In this document: positions 14,968-22,170 of the stretch, piece by piece | Layout of the letters: each line of letters begins with the position of its first letter | How positions within the stretch are numbered: the first letter of the stretch is position 1 | Assembly (NCBI RefSeq): GCF_009604385.1 | Contig: NZ_WEGJ01000037.1 | Location: forward strand, 1 to 64,000 | Source: Streptomyces smaragdinus | Lineage (GTDB): Bacteria > Actinomycetota > Actinomycetes > Streptomycetales > Streptomycetaceae | Reading direction: 5' to 3' | DNA length: 64,000 nucleotides | Notes under the pieces: generated by a model | Database searches by the model: none | Seen by the model: the letters and a program-made list of their open reading frames with translations, nothing else | Told to the model about the DNA's origin: nothing | Program-made: the position numbers and the translations under genes

Positions 14968-15016
14968 GCCGGTGACCAGCTCCAACTACCTCCAGTAGTT
15001 GGAGCTGGTCACCGGC
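14968..15016. terminator. Perfect 22-bp hairpin
   Basis: The arm 14968-14989 (starting GCCGGTGACCAGC) is exactly complementary to 14995-15016 (ending GCTGGTCACCGGC) around the loop CTCCA. GCTTTCGGGCC follows. It could terminate the HATPase transcript arriving from the left. The arms are longer and more exact than the other terminators here, so a role in the mobile element (a replication or recombination site) is also possible. Confidence 0.6.
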
Positions 15017-15085
15017 GCTTTCGGGCCTCGTGTCCATGGATGCGTCTTGAAGGAGCCCACCCGCAACTCTCTCGCAAACCTGGAG

Positions 15086-15210
15086 TGACCCCCTGGGTTC
15101 CGACACATGGACGCCGGATGACTCGTCATCCGGAGGAAGTGATCCATGGTGGGAAACATGGCAAAGCGGAAGAATTATCCCGAAGAGTTCAAGCGGGATG
15201 CTCTGGACCT
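15086..15210 (+). mobile_element. Remnant of an IS3-like left end fused to integrase
   Basis: The segment starts TGACCCCCTGGGTTCC, resembling an IS terminal repeat. It then has the palindrome CCGGATGA-CTCG-TCATCCGG and an orfA start coding AKRKNYPEEFKRDA, the typical N-terminus of IS3-family OrfA. OrfA similarity stops around base 15205-15210, where integrase sequence begins in the same frame. The breakpoint is estimated from protein similarity only. Confidence 0.6.
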
Positions 15211-16030
15211 GGCCGTGGAGGACGGGTTGGTGGCCCGCAATCCGTGCCGGTCGAGCAGTGTCAGGCTGCCCCGGGAGGCCAAGAAGCCGGTCACCCCGTG
15301 GACCGTAGAGCGGGTCGAGGCCGTGATCGAGGCGCTGCCCCGACGGTTCCGGGCCGGTGGCTCGCTCGGCTTCGGGTGCGGGCTCCGGCAGGGGGAAATA
15401 TTCGGCGTCGCCGTCGAGGACATCGATTTCCAGCGGAACACCGTCCACGTCCGGCGGCAGGTACGGCTGGTCCGTAGCAAGCAGGTTTTCGCTCTCCCCA
15501 AGGGCGAGAAACTCCGGACCGTGCCGCTGCCGGATGCGATAGCCGAGGTTCTGACCCGGCACATGAAAAATTTCCCGCCGGTCAGCGTGACTCTGCCGTG
15601 GGGCAAGCCAGGCGAGGAGCCGCGCACGTTCCGGCTTCTCTTCACGACCGTCAAGGACGGCGCGTACAACCGCAGCGTCTTCAACATGGGCGACTGGAAG
15701 CGCGCCCTGGTCGCGGCCGGTGTGATCCCGCCGCGCGAGCGCGGTGCGAGATATCTGGCCGCCGCCCCGGCCGACGGCATGCACGCCCTGCGGCACGCCT
15801 ACGCGTCCGTGCTCCTCGACGCCGGCGAGAGCGTGAAGGCGCTCTCCGAGTACCTGGGACACAGCGACCCCGGGTTCACGCTGCGGACGTACACCCACCT
15901 GATGCCGCAGAGCGAGTCGCGCACGCGGACAGCCATCGACGCCGTGATGCGCGGCGGCCGGGGCACGGAACAGGGCACACACGGTGAAGATCACTTACGC
16001 ATGTGCCCTCAATGTGCCCTGGCGGCCTGA
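15146..16030 (+). pseudogene. Chimeric frame: IS OrfA start fused to truncated tyrosine integrase
   Basis: Of 294 codons, the first ~20 are OrfA (AKRKNYPEEFKRDA). The remainder, from about AVEDGLVARNPC, is a phage/ICE tyrosine recombinase lacking its N-terminal arm-binding domain and part of the core-binding domain. The catalytic set is still readable: Arg in GCGLRQGE, Lys in LPKGEKLRT, HALR in GMHALRHAYAS, His in YLGHSDPGF and the nucleophile Tyr in RTYTHLMP. The catalytic half may therefore be expressed, but site recognition is probably lost. It ends 67 bases before the right repeat, the normal place for an integrase beside attR. Confidence 0.78.
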
Positions 16031-16096
16031 AAGCCGCTCCGGAATGACCACCGATCACGCTCTGATCGGATCACTCAGACAACAAGAAACAGCAGG

Positions 16097-16167
16097 TCAC
16101 GGCCACACCAGGCAATAAAGCTGATGCCCCGCCTCATGCAGCCGCTCCGCGAAGTCCTGCCACTCGT
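16097..16167. repeat. Right 71-bp direct repeat (3' end of resident gene; att-like)
   Basis: This is the partner of 14862-14932. It begins exactly at the stop codon of the minus-strand gene 16097-16534 and covers its last ~23 codons. Elements that integrate in gene ends carry a substitute 3' end that restores the reading frame; the ~13% divergence between copies fits one resident and one imported copy. Confidence 0.78.
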
Positions 16168-16534
16168 GCAGCATCCGGTACACCTCGAACGCGTCGCGCG
16201 GGCCGCCGCGGTCCGGGACCGTGGACCAGATGAAGGCCGCCGCGCCGACCGTTTCCTCGCCGATGCCGCGCAGGGGGTCGACGACCGTCATGGGGAGCTT
16301 GACCACCGCGTAGTCGGGGTGGAGGACGACCAGCTCCAGCGGGGGGACCTTGTGCAGGGGTATGCCCTCGATGCCCGTGAGGACCATCGCGGCCATCGTC
16401 TCCGGCTTGACCTTCGCGAAGAGGCCGCCCTGGCCGAGTTCGTCGCCGCCGAGCTCGTCGGGGCGCATCGAGATCGGCACGCGGGCCGCCGTCGCGCCGT
16501 CGGGGGCGCCGAAGTAGCGGTACGTGACGCCCAT
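16097..16534 (-). CDS. Conserved hypothetical protein; integration target gene
   Basis: This 145-residue protein starts MGVTYRYFGAPDGATAARVPIS and contains LFAKVKPETMAAMVLTGIEGIPLHKVPPLELVVLHPDYAVVKLP. It has no signal peptide or membrane helix and I do not recognise a characterised family. I recall similar proteins beside hemL in Streptomyces. The ATG at 16534 is preferred; the longer frame adds low-complexity Arg-rich sequence. Its last 23 codons, including the stop, are duplicated at 14862-14932 beyond an integrase remnant, so its present 3' end may have been supplied by the element. Confidence 0.72.
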   Translation of the reverse strand: MGVTYRYFGAPDGATAARVPISMRPDELGGDELGQGGLFAKVKPETMAAMVLTGIEGIPLHKVPPLELVVLHPDYAVVKLPMTVVDPLRGIGEETVGAAAFIWSTVPDRGGPRDAFEVYRMLHEWQDFAERLHEAGHQLYCLVWP

Positions 16535-16801
16535 GCGTCCGGGTCTGCTCACGCTCGGTGTGTCCGCGTCCCGCCGATGGCGGCCAGGCTTGGAGCGCCG
16601 GGGACCCCGGTCATTCGTGCCCTCACCGACTTCGCCACCGCGATGCATATCTCCACCCGACCGCTCATTTCAGGCAACGCTACCCCCGTCGCGCAACCCG
16701 ATCATCGTCTCAGAGACATCCCCAGTGCAGCGACCCTGAAACGCCCGGGTTCCGGAAGACCCCGCGGGGGATTCGTCCGCGCCTCTGAGAAACTGGGCCA
16801 C

Positions 16802-18112
16802 GTGACATATTCGTACCAGGCCCCAGTCTCGCAGACCCTCTTCGACCGCGCGGTCCTCGTGACGCCCGGCGGCGTCAACTCTCCCGTCCGTGCCTTCCGC
16901 GCCGTGGGGGGAACGCCCCGGTTCATGGTGTCCGGTACGGGTCCGTATCTCACGGACGCCGACGGCCGGGAGTACGTCGACCTCGTGTGCTCCTGGGGTC
17001 CCATGATCCTCGGCCACGCCCATCCCGAGGTGATCGCCGCCGTGCAGGCGGCCGTCGCCAAGGGCACCTCCTTCGGCACCCCGGGTGAGGGCGAGGTGGC
17101 TCTCGCGGAGGAGATCGTCGCCCGTATCGCGCCGGTTGACCAGGTACGTCTGGTCTCCAGCGGGACGGAGGCGACGATGTCCGCGATCCGGCTCGCGCGG
17201 GGGTTCACCGGGCGGGCCAAGGTGGTGAAGTTCGCCGGGTGCTACCACGGGCACGTCGACGCGCTGCTCGCCGCCGCCGGCTCCGGCGTGGCGACCTTCG
17301 GGCTGCCGGACACCCCCGGTGTCACGGGGGCGCAGGCCGGGGAGACGGTCGTCCTGCCGTATAACAATTTGGCAGCCGTGCGCGCCGCCTTCGCCGCCCA
17401 CCCCGGCGAGATCGCCTGCGTGATCACCGAGGCGTCCCCGGGGAACATGGGCGTGGTCCCGCCGGCGCCCGGGTTCAACCAGGGGCTGAAGGACCTGTGC
17501 GCCCAGAACGGGGCCCTGTACATCTCCGACGAGGTGATGACGGGCTTCCGTACGTCGAAGGCCGGCTGGTACGGCGTGGACGGTGTCGCCCCCGACCTGA
17601 TGACGTTCGGCAAGGTCATGGGCGGCGGCTTCCCGGCCGCCGCGTTCGGCGGGCGCGCAGACGTCATGGGGCACCTCGCCCCCGCGGGGCCGGTGTACCA
17701 GGCGGGGACGCTGTCCGGTAACCCCGTCGCCACGGCCGCCGGGCTGGCGCAGCTGCGGCTGCTGGACGACGCGGCGTACGAGAAGGTCAACATCGCGTCG
17801 CTGGAGATCCAGGCGCTGGTGACCGGGGCGCTGAGCAAGGAGGGCGTGGCGCACCAGGTGCAGACGGCGAGCAACATGTTCTCCGTCTTCTTCACGGACC
17901 AGCCGGTGACCGACTTCGCGGACGCCAAGGCCCAGGAGGCGTTCCGCTTCACCGCCTTCTTCCACTCGATGCTCGCGGACGGCGTCTATCTGCCGCCGTC
18001 GGCGTTCGAGTCCTGGTTCGTCTCGACCACCCACGACGACGCCGCGATCGAGCGGATCGCCGCCGCCCTGCCGGCCGCCGCCCGCGCGGCCGCCGAAGCC
18101 ACCGCCGACTGA
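16802..18112 (+). CDS. hemL: Glutamate-1-semialdehyde 2,1-aminomutase
   Basis: This 436-residue PLP enzyme converts glutamate-1-semialdehyde to 5-aminolevulinate, the step after HemA in C5 tetrapyrrole synthesis. It shows VNSPVRAF, VSSGTEATMSAIRLAR, FAGCYHGHVDALL, ISDEVMTGFR and the PLP-binding Lys in MTFGKVMGGGFPAAAFGG (about residue 271). The GTG start at 16802 gives the usual N-terminus SQTLFDRAVLVTPGGVNSP; the upstream frame extension is not conserved-looking. The phosphatase gene follows 17 bases later. hemA and the other hem genes lie about 35 kb away on the opposite strand. Confidence 0.96.
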   Translation: MTYSYQAPVSQTLFDRAVLVTPGGVNSPVRAFRAVGGTPRFMVSGTGPYLTDADGREYVDLVCSWGPMILGHAHPEVIAAVQAAVAKGTSFGTPGEGEVALAEEIVARIAPVDQVRLVSSGTEATMSAIRLARGFTGRAKVVKFAGCYHGHVDALLAAAGSGVATFGLPDTPGVTGAQAGETVVLPYNNLAAVRAAFAAHPGEIACVITEASPGNMGVVPPAPGFNQGLKDLCAQNGALYISDEVMTGFRTSKAGWYGVDGVAPDLMTFGKVMGGGFPAAAFGGRADVMGHLAPAGPVYQAGTLSGNPVATAAGLAQLRLLDDAAYEKVNIASLEIQALVTGALSKEGVAHQVQTASNMFSVFFTDQPVTDFADAKAQEAFRFTAFFHSMLADGVYLPPSAFESWFVSTTHDDAAIERIAAALPAAARAAAEATAD

Positions 18113-18129
18113 CGGGACCCACGACATCC

Positions 18130-18831
18130 ATGAACGCTGACATCACGGTGGTGCACCTCATGCGCCACGGCGAGGTGCACAACCCGGACGGCGTGCTGTA
18201 CGGGCGCGCCCCGGGCTATCACCTCTCCGACCTGGGCCGGCGGATGGCCGACCGGGTCGCCGAGCACCTGGCGGACCGCGACATCACGTACGTCGTGTCG
18301 TCCCCGCTGGAGCGCGCCCAGGAGACCGCCGCGCCGACCGCGAAGAGCCACGGGCTGGACGTGGCGTCCGACGAGCGGCTGATCGAGGCGGGGAACGTCT
18401 TCGAGGGCAAGAAGTTCGGCGTCGGCGACGGGGCGCTGCGCAAGCCGGGCAACTGGCGGTACTTCACCAACCCGTTCAAGCCGTCGTGGGGCGAGCCGTA
18501 CATCGACATCGTCGTACGGATGACTGCGGCGCTGGACGCGGCGAAGGACGCGGCGCGGGGGCACGAGGCGCTGTGCGTGTCGCACCAGCTGCCGATCTGG
18601 ACGGTGCGCTCGTTCGTGGAGCGCCGCCGGCTGTGGCACGACCCGCGCTCGCGGCAGTGCACGCTGGCGTCGCTGACGTCCTTCACGTACGAGGGCGACA
18701 AGATCGTCTCCGTCGGCTACACGGAGCCGGCCCGCGACCTGGTCCCGGCCCATCTCCTGGCGGGCGCCCAGCGCCGCATCGGCCGCGGCGCGATCCGGGG
18801 CGCGGCGGCGAACCAGCCGCCGGAGGACTGA
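18130..18831 (+). CDS. Histidine phosphatase (phosphoglycerate-mutase-like)
   Basis: This 233-residue protein has the RHG motif LMRHGEVHNPDGVLYGR near residue 10, ERAQETAAPTA near 59 and the second catalytic His in CVSHQLPIWTVR near 157. Such proteins are usually small-molecule or sugar phosphatases rather than true mutases. It is 17 bases downstream of hemL, probably in the same transcript; whether it acts in haem metabolism is unknown. Confidence 0.88.
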   Translation: MNADITVVHLMRHGEVHNPDGVLYGRAPGYHLSDLGRRMADRVAEHLADRDITYVVSSPLERAQETAAPTAKSHGLDVASDERLIEAGNVFEGKKFGVGDGALRKPGNWRYFTNPFKPSWGEPYIDIVVRMTAALDAAKDAARGHEALCVSHQLPIWTVRSFVERRRLWHDPRSRQCTLASLTSFTYEGDKIVSVGYTEPARDLVPAHLLAGAQRRIGRGAIRGAAANQPPED

Positions 18832-18885
18832 GAGGCAGCCAAGCGCGTTCGATTACGAAACGTGTTCAACTTATCTCGGATTGTC

Positions 18886-18925
18886 ATCTTCATTGGGCGC
18901 ACGATACCCTGCGTCCAATGAAGAT
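18886..18925. promoter_or_regulatory. Operator-like inverted repeat over the MNT start codon
   Basis: ATCTTCATTGGGCGCA (18886-18901) and TGCGTCCAATGAAGAT (18910-18925) are 16-bp arms complementary except at one position, separated by CGATACCC. The right arm contains the ATG of the nucleotidyltransferase gene. The encoded protein has an N-terminal winged helix, so binding here would give autorepression. Confidence 0.7.
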
Positions 18926-19508
18926 TTCCCCGCCTCTGCTCCCCATCCTTCGCTCACGCCTCCAGGGCGAACTGCTGGCCCGCATCCTGCTCCATCCTGA
19001 GCACGAGTACAGCCTCACCGACCTCGCTTCCGAGCTCGGCGCCTCTCATACGGCTGTCCTTCGCGAGGTGACCCGGCTCGTGGACGGGGGCATCCTCTCG
19101 GACCGCCGGGTCGGGCGGGCACGGCTCGTCAGCGCCCGGCAGGACACCCCCCTGACCGGGCCTCTCACTGACCTGATGATGGTCACCTTCGGCCCCGTGC
19201 CGGTGCTGACCGCCGCACTGAGTGATGTGCCTGGGGTCAGGCACGCCTTTGTGTACGGCTCCTGGGCCGCCCGATACGAGGGGGAGCCCGGTGCGCTGCC
19301 CAGAGATGTGGATGTGCTGGTCGTCGGCGACCCGGATGCGGATGAGATCTTCGACGCCGGCGAGGAAGCGTCGCGCCGTCTGAAGCGCGAGGTGAACATT
19401 CACCGCGTGACCGAGGCGGCCTGGGCCGGCAACACGGACGACCCCTTCCTGACGAGCGTACGAGAGCGCCCCCTCGTTGAACTGAACCTGCGCCAGGAGA
19501 ACGTGTGA
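18918..19508 (+). CDS. Winged-helix nucleotidyltransferase (MNT) of an MNT/HEPN pair
   Basis: This 196-residue protein has an ArsR/MarR-like winged helix at about residues 12-75 (LLARILLHPEHEYSLTDLASELGASHTAVLREVTRLVDGGILSDRRV). A minimal nucleotidyltransferase domain follows: YGSWAARYEGEPG, then the metal-binding PRDVDVLVVGD. In MNT/HEPN modules the MNT protein AMPylates the HEPN partner and neutralises it, so this is the likely antitoxin. It overlaps the HEPN gene by four bases (GTGA). The ATG lies within an inverted repeat. Confidence 0.85.
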   Translation: MKISPPLLPILRSRLQGELLARILLHPEHEYSLTDLASELGASHTAVLREVTRLVDGGILSDRRVGRARLVSARQDTPLTGPLTDLMMVTFGPVPVLTAALSDVPGVRHAFVYGSWAARYEGEPGALPRDVDVLVVGDPDADEIFDAGEEASRRLKREVNIHRVTEAAWAGNTDDPFLTSVRERPLVELNLRQENV

Positions 19509-19972
19509 ACCGGTGGGACCAAGGCCGTACAACGATCGACTCCCTCCTCGCGGAAGGGAGAATGGAGCGGGTTCCGGCATCACAGGAGGCTGCCGAACTC
19601 GAGTTGGCACGGGCCCGTACACACCTCGAATCCGCCCGGCAGTTGCAGTCCCTGGACCCTGAGGGTGCCTACACCCTCGCGTACGACGCCGCCCGCAGGG
19701 CGCTGGCCGCCGTGCTGCAGAATCAGGGACTGCGCGCCACCAGCAGGGGCGGCCACACGGCTGTCTACGAGTCCGTACGAGCCCAACTGGACCCGCCTCT
19801 CGGCAATCTCCTGCGCCCGTTCAACCGAATGCGGGCACGGCGGAACGAAGTCGAGTACCGGTCTGCGGAGGCACCGTCAGTGACAGCCGAGGAGGTGTCG
19901 GCGGACATCCCCAAGGTTCGAGCCCTCATCGAACTCGCCGAGAAGGCAATCCCGAACATGCCGCGGTACTGA
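19505..19972 (+). CDS. HEPN-domain protein paired with MNT (toxin candidate)
   Basis: This 155-residue all-helical HEPN protein contains GAYTLAYDAARRALAAVLQNQGLR and the terminal FNRMRARRNEVEYRS. The usual R-x4-6-H RNase motif is replaced by RRNEVEY, as in the variants paired with DNA-binding nucleotidyltransferases. Catalysis as an RNase is therefore uncertain. The GTG start overlaps the MNT stop, which ensures coupled synthesis. Confidence 0.82.
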   Translation: MNRWDQGRTTIDSLLAEGRMERVPASQEAAELELARARTHLESARQLQSLDPEGAYTLAYDAARRALAAVLQNQGLRATSRGGHTAVYESVRAQLDPPLGNLLRPFNRMRARRNEVEYRSAEAPSVTAEEVSADIPKVRALIELAEKAIPNMPRY

Positions 19973-20066
19973 CGCCTGCGTCTCCCGCGCCCGGCCCCGT
20001 AATTCCCTGGCCACCATGGGAGGCCCCTGCCTATCCTCGCCCTCACTCAGGTGAAGGGAAGACACC

Positions 20067-20597
20067 GTGCACGAAGTCCGGGCCGCCGGGCCCGCGGACG
20101 CCGGGGCCATCGGGGCGCTGCACGCCGACAGTTGGCGGCGGCACTATCGCGGGGCCTTCGCCGATCACTTCCTCGACGGGGACGTCGTCACCGACCGGCG
20201 GGAGCTGTGGGCGGCACGGCTGGCGGAGCCGGGGCGCAGTGAGACGTTCCTCCTGGAGGACGCGGAGGGCGTCGCCGGGTTCGTCCACGTGATCTTCGAC
20301 CGCGATCCGCGGTGGGGCAGCTTCGTCGACAATCTGCATGTACGGAACGACCTGCGCCGCGGCGGCCTCGGCTCCGTCCTCCTCACCCACGCCGGCCGGG
20401 CGGTACGCGAGCACGCCGCGAGCCCCGCCACGTATCTCTGGGTGCTCGCCCAGAACGAGCCCGCGCGGCGGTTCTACGAGCGCCTCGGCGGCGTCCCCGT
20501 CGAACACGGCACCGCCTCGGACCCCGGCGGCGTCCCCGGCCGGCTCAACGGGGCGCCCCCGACCCTGCGGATGGCGTGGCCCGAAGGCGTCGGCTGA
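20067..20597 (+). CDS. GNAT-family N-acetyltransferase
   Basis: This 176-residue protein has the GNAT fold: an N-terminal VRAAGPADAGAIGALHADSWRRHY, motif A VDNLHVRNDLRRGGLGSVLLTHA near residues 92-112 (acetyl-CoA pyrophosphate loop RRGGLG) and motif B WVLAQNEPARRFYERLGGVPVE. The start is GTG at 20067. The substrate is unknown and it stands alone. Confidence 0.88.
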   Translation: MHEVRAAGPADAGAIGALHADSWRRHYRGAFADHFLDGDVVTDRRELWAARLAEPGRSETFLLEDAEGVAGFVHVIFDRDPRWGSFVDNLHVRNDLRRGGLGSVLLTHAGRAVREHAASPATYLWVLAQNEPARRFYERLGGVPVEHGTASDPGGVPGRLNGAPPTLRMAWPEGVG

Positions 20598-20795
20598 CCG
20601 GGAGCACACCGACCCCACCGCCGTCCCGCGAACCGGCCCCCAACCCCCGTAAAGAGGGAGGCCGTCAGCACCGGGTACCGGAGGATCCGGCATCCACGCT
20701 GGCCAAACGGGGCGACGTGTTCCGGCCACTTAAATCCCACCCGTCCCTGTGCCATACTCGGCGCCGCTCGTAGCACAATCCGACCGGGGGGCCCG

Positions 20796-21293
20796 ATGGA
20801 CGCCATTTCCCTGGAAGCCCCCTATCTGGACAGCGACGCGGACCAGCTCTGCTTCTCGCTCGACCTGTCCGAGCGGCCCGCGCTGGCCGAACGCGCGCTG
20901 ACCGCGGGCGGCTTCGACGTCACGATGCGGCTGCTCGGCGCCTCGCACCAGGTGTTCGCCGGGCCCGTACGGGAGACCGTGGCCTGTCTGCCGGGCACCG
21001 TGGCGGGGCTGCCGGCCACGTTCACCCGGTCGTCGGCGGGCTGGACGTACGACTTCGGCGCGCACACCCGGCGGCTGCCACCCGAGACGTTCGGCGTGCG
21101 GGTGGCCGAAGTCCTCAAGCGGGCGGCCGACACCGAGGAGAGCCTGTGCGGCGTCTTCCCCGGCTCCCCCGAGGCCGTCACGGCGGTCGTCCTCGAGGCG
21201 GGCGGCGGCGGGCGGCTCGTCTGGCGCACCTGGCACACGTATCCGCAGTCCCGCCAGATCGTATCGACGTACACCCGGCTGGAGGCCCGATGA
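20796..21293 (+). CDS. DUF2617 protein
   Basis: This 165-residue protein matches DUF2617: LDLSERPALAERAL, ASHQVFAGPVRETVACLPG and a C-terminal WRTWHTYPQSRQIVSTYTRLE. It is cytosolic and its biochemical role is unknown. It is the first gene of a four-gene run (DUF2617, DUF4247, DUF350, SpeE-like) and overlaps the next gene by ATGA. A promoter-like region precedes it (20700-20790). Confidence 0.85.
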   Translation: MDAISLEAPYLDSDADQLCFSLDLSERPALAERALTAGGFDVTMRLLGASHQVFAGPVRETVACLPGTVAGLPATFTRSSAGWTYDFGAHTRRLPPETFGVRVAEVLKRAADTEESLCGVFPGSPEAVTAVVLEAGGGGRLVWRTWHTYPQSRQIVSTYTRLEAR

Positions 21294-21697
21294 TCAGCGC
21301 CCGACTCCTGCGCGGGGCGGTGGCGGCCGCGACCGCCGCGGTCCTGCTCACCGCCTGCTCGTCCGACAACGGGGCCGCGGTGCCGCGGGACTGGATCGGT
21401 GACACCTACGACGCGGGCGGCCTCGGCTGGATCGACCGCGACAGCTCGCCGGCCCAGGTCGCCGCGGCGATCGACGACAAGAGCTCCGCGCTGGACCGCA
21501 CCACCGGCGGCGGGATGGAACTCATGCGGTACAGCGACGACATGGTGACCGTCAGCCCGTACCAGGGCGGCGGCAGCCAAATAGAGATCGACGACTACCG
21601 CAACGGCTACCACCGCCACCAGTCGTACGTCGGCGGCATCTGGCCCGACCCGGACAGCGAGAGCTTCCGCGGCGGCGGCCCCGGCGAAGGCAAATAA
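21290..21697 (+). CDS. DUF4247 lipoprotein
   Basis: This 135-residue protein has a signal peptide and lipobox LLTAC with the acylated Cys at residue 23, so it is anchored outside the membrane. DUF4247 sequence follows: VPRDWIGDTYDAGG, SPAQVAAAIDDKSSALDRTT and LMRYSDDMVTVSPY. The tail is Gly-rich. It overlaps DUF2617 upstream by four bases and is 26 bases before DUF350. It forms the external part of the predicted membrane cluster. Confidence 0.85.
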   Translation: MISARLLRGAVAAATAAVLLTACSSDNGAAVPRDWIGDTYDAGGLGWIDRDSSPAQVAAAIDDKSSALDRTTGGGMELMRYSDDMVTVSPYQGGGSQIEIDDYRNGYHRHQSYVGGIWPDPDSESFRGGGPGEGK

Positions 21698-21723
21698 CCC
21701 CCGACCCACAGAAAGGCACAGCA

Positions 21724-22161
21724 GTGACCGACATATTCGAGTCGGCCGGTCAGGCCCTCCTCTACGGACTCGTGGGTCTCGCCGTGATGGCGGTCGGCTT
21801 CATCGCCCTCGACCTCGTCACGCCCGGCAAGCTCTTCCACGTGGTGTGGACCGAGCGCAACCGCGGCGCGGCCGTGCTGCTGGGCAGCCAGTCCGTCGCC
21901 GTCGGCCTGGTCATCGACGAGGCGATCCGGGCCAGCGAGTCCGAACAGGGCCTCGGGTACGGGCTGTTCAGCACGCTGCTGTACGGGCTGGCCGGCGTCG
22001 TCGTGATGACGGTCGTCGGCATCGTCATCGGCCTGATCACCCCGGGCCAGATGGGCGCCACGGTGTTCGAGGACAACGACGGACGCCCGCATCCGGCCGC
22101 CTGGGTGCAGGCTGCCATGTACCTGGGGACTGCCTTCATGATCGGTGCCGCGTTGTCGTAG
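21724..22161 (+). CDS. DUF350 (YjfL-like) membrane protein
   Basis: This 145-residue integral membrane protein has four helices: LLYGLVGLAVMAVGFIALDLV, a second around AVLLGSQSVAVGLVI, FSTLLYGLAGVVVMTVVGIVIGLITPG and the C-terminal AAMYLGTAFMIGAAL. The two DUF350 repeats each end in L(V/I)TPG. The family accompanies SpeE-like enzymes and PspA-type envelope stress genes in several bacteria. A GTG start at 21724 follows an AAAGG site. Confidence 0.88.
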   Translation: MTDIFESAGQALLYGLVGLAVMAVGFIALDLVTPGKLFHVVWTERNRGAAVLLGSQSVAVGLVIDEAIRASESEQGLGYGLFSTLLYGLAGVVVMTVVGIVIGLITPGQMGATVFEDNDGRPHPAAWVQAAMYLGTAFMIGAALS

Positions 22162-22170
22162 CGTCACCCC

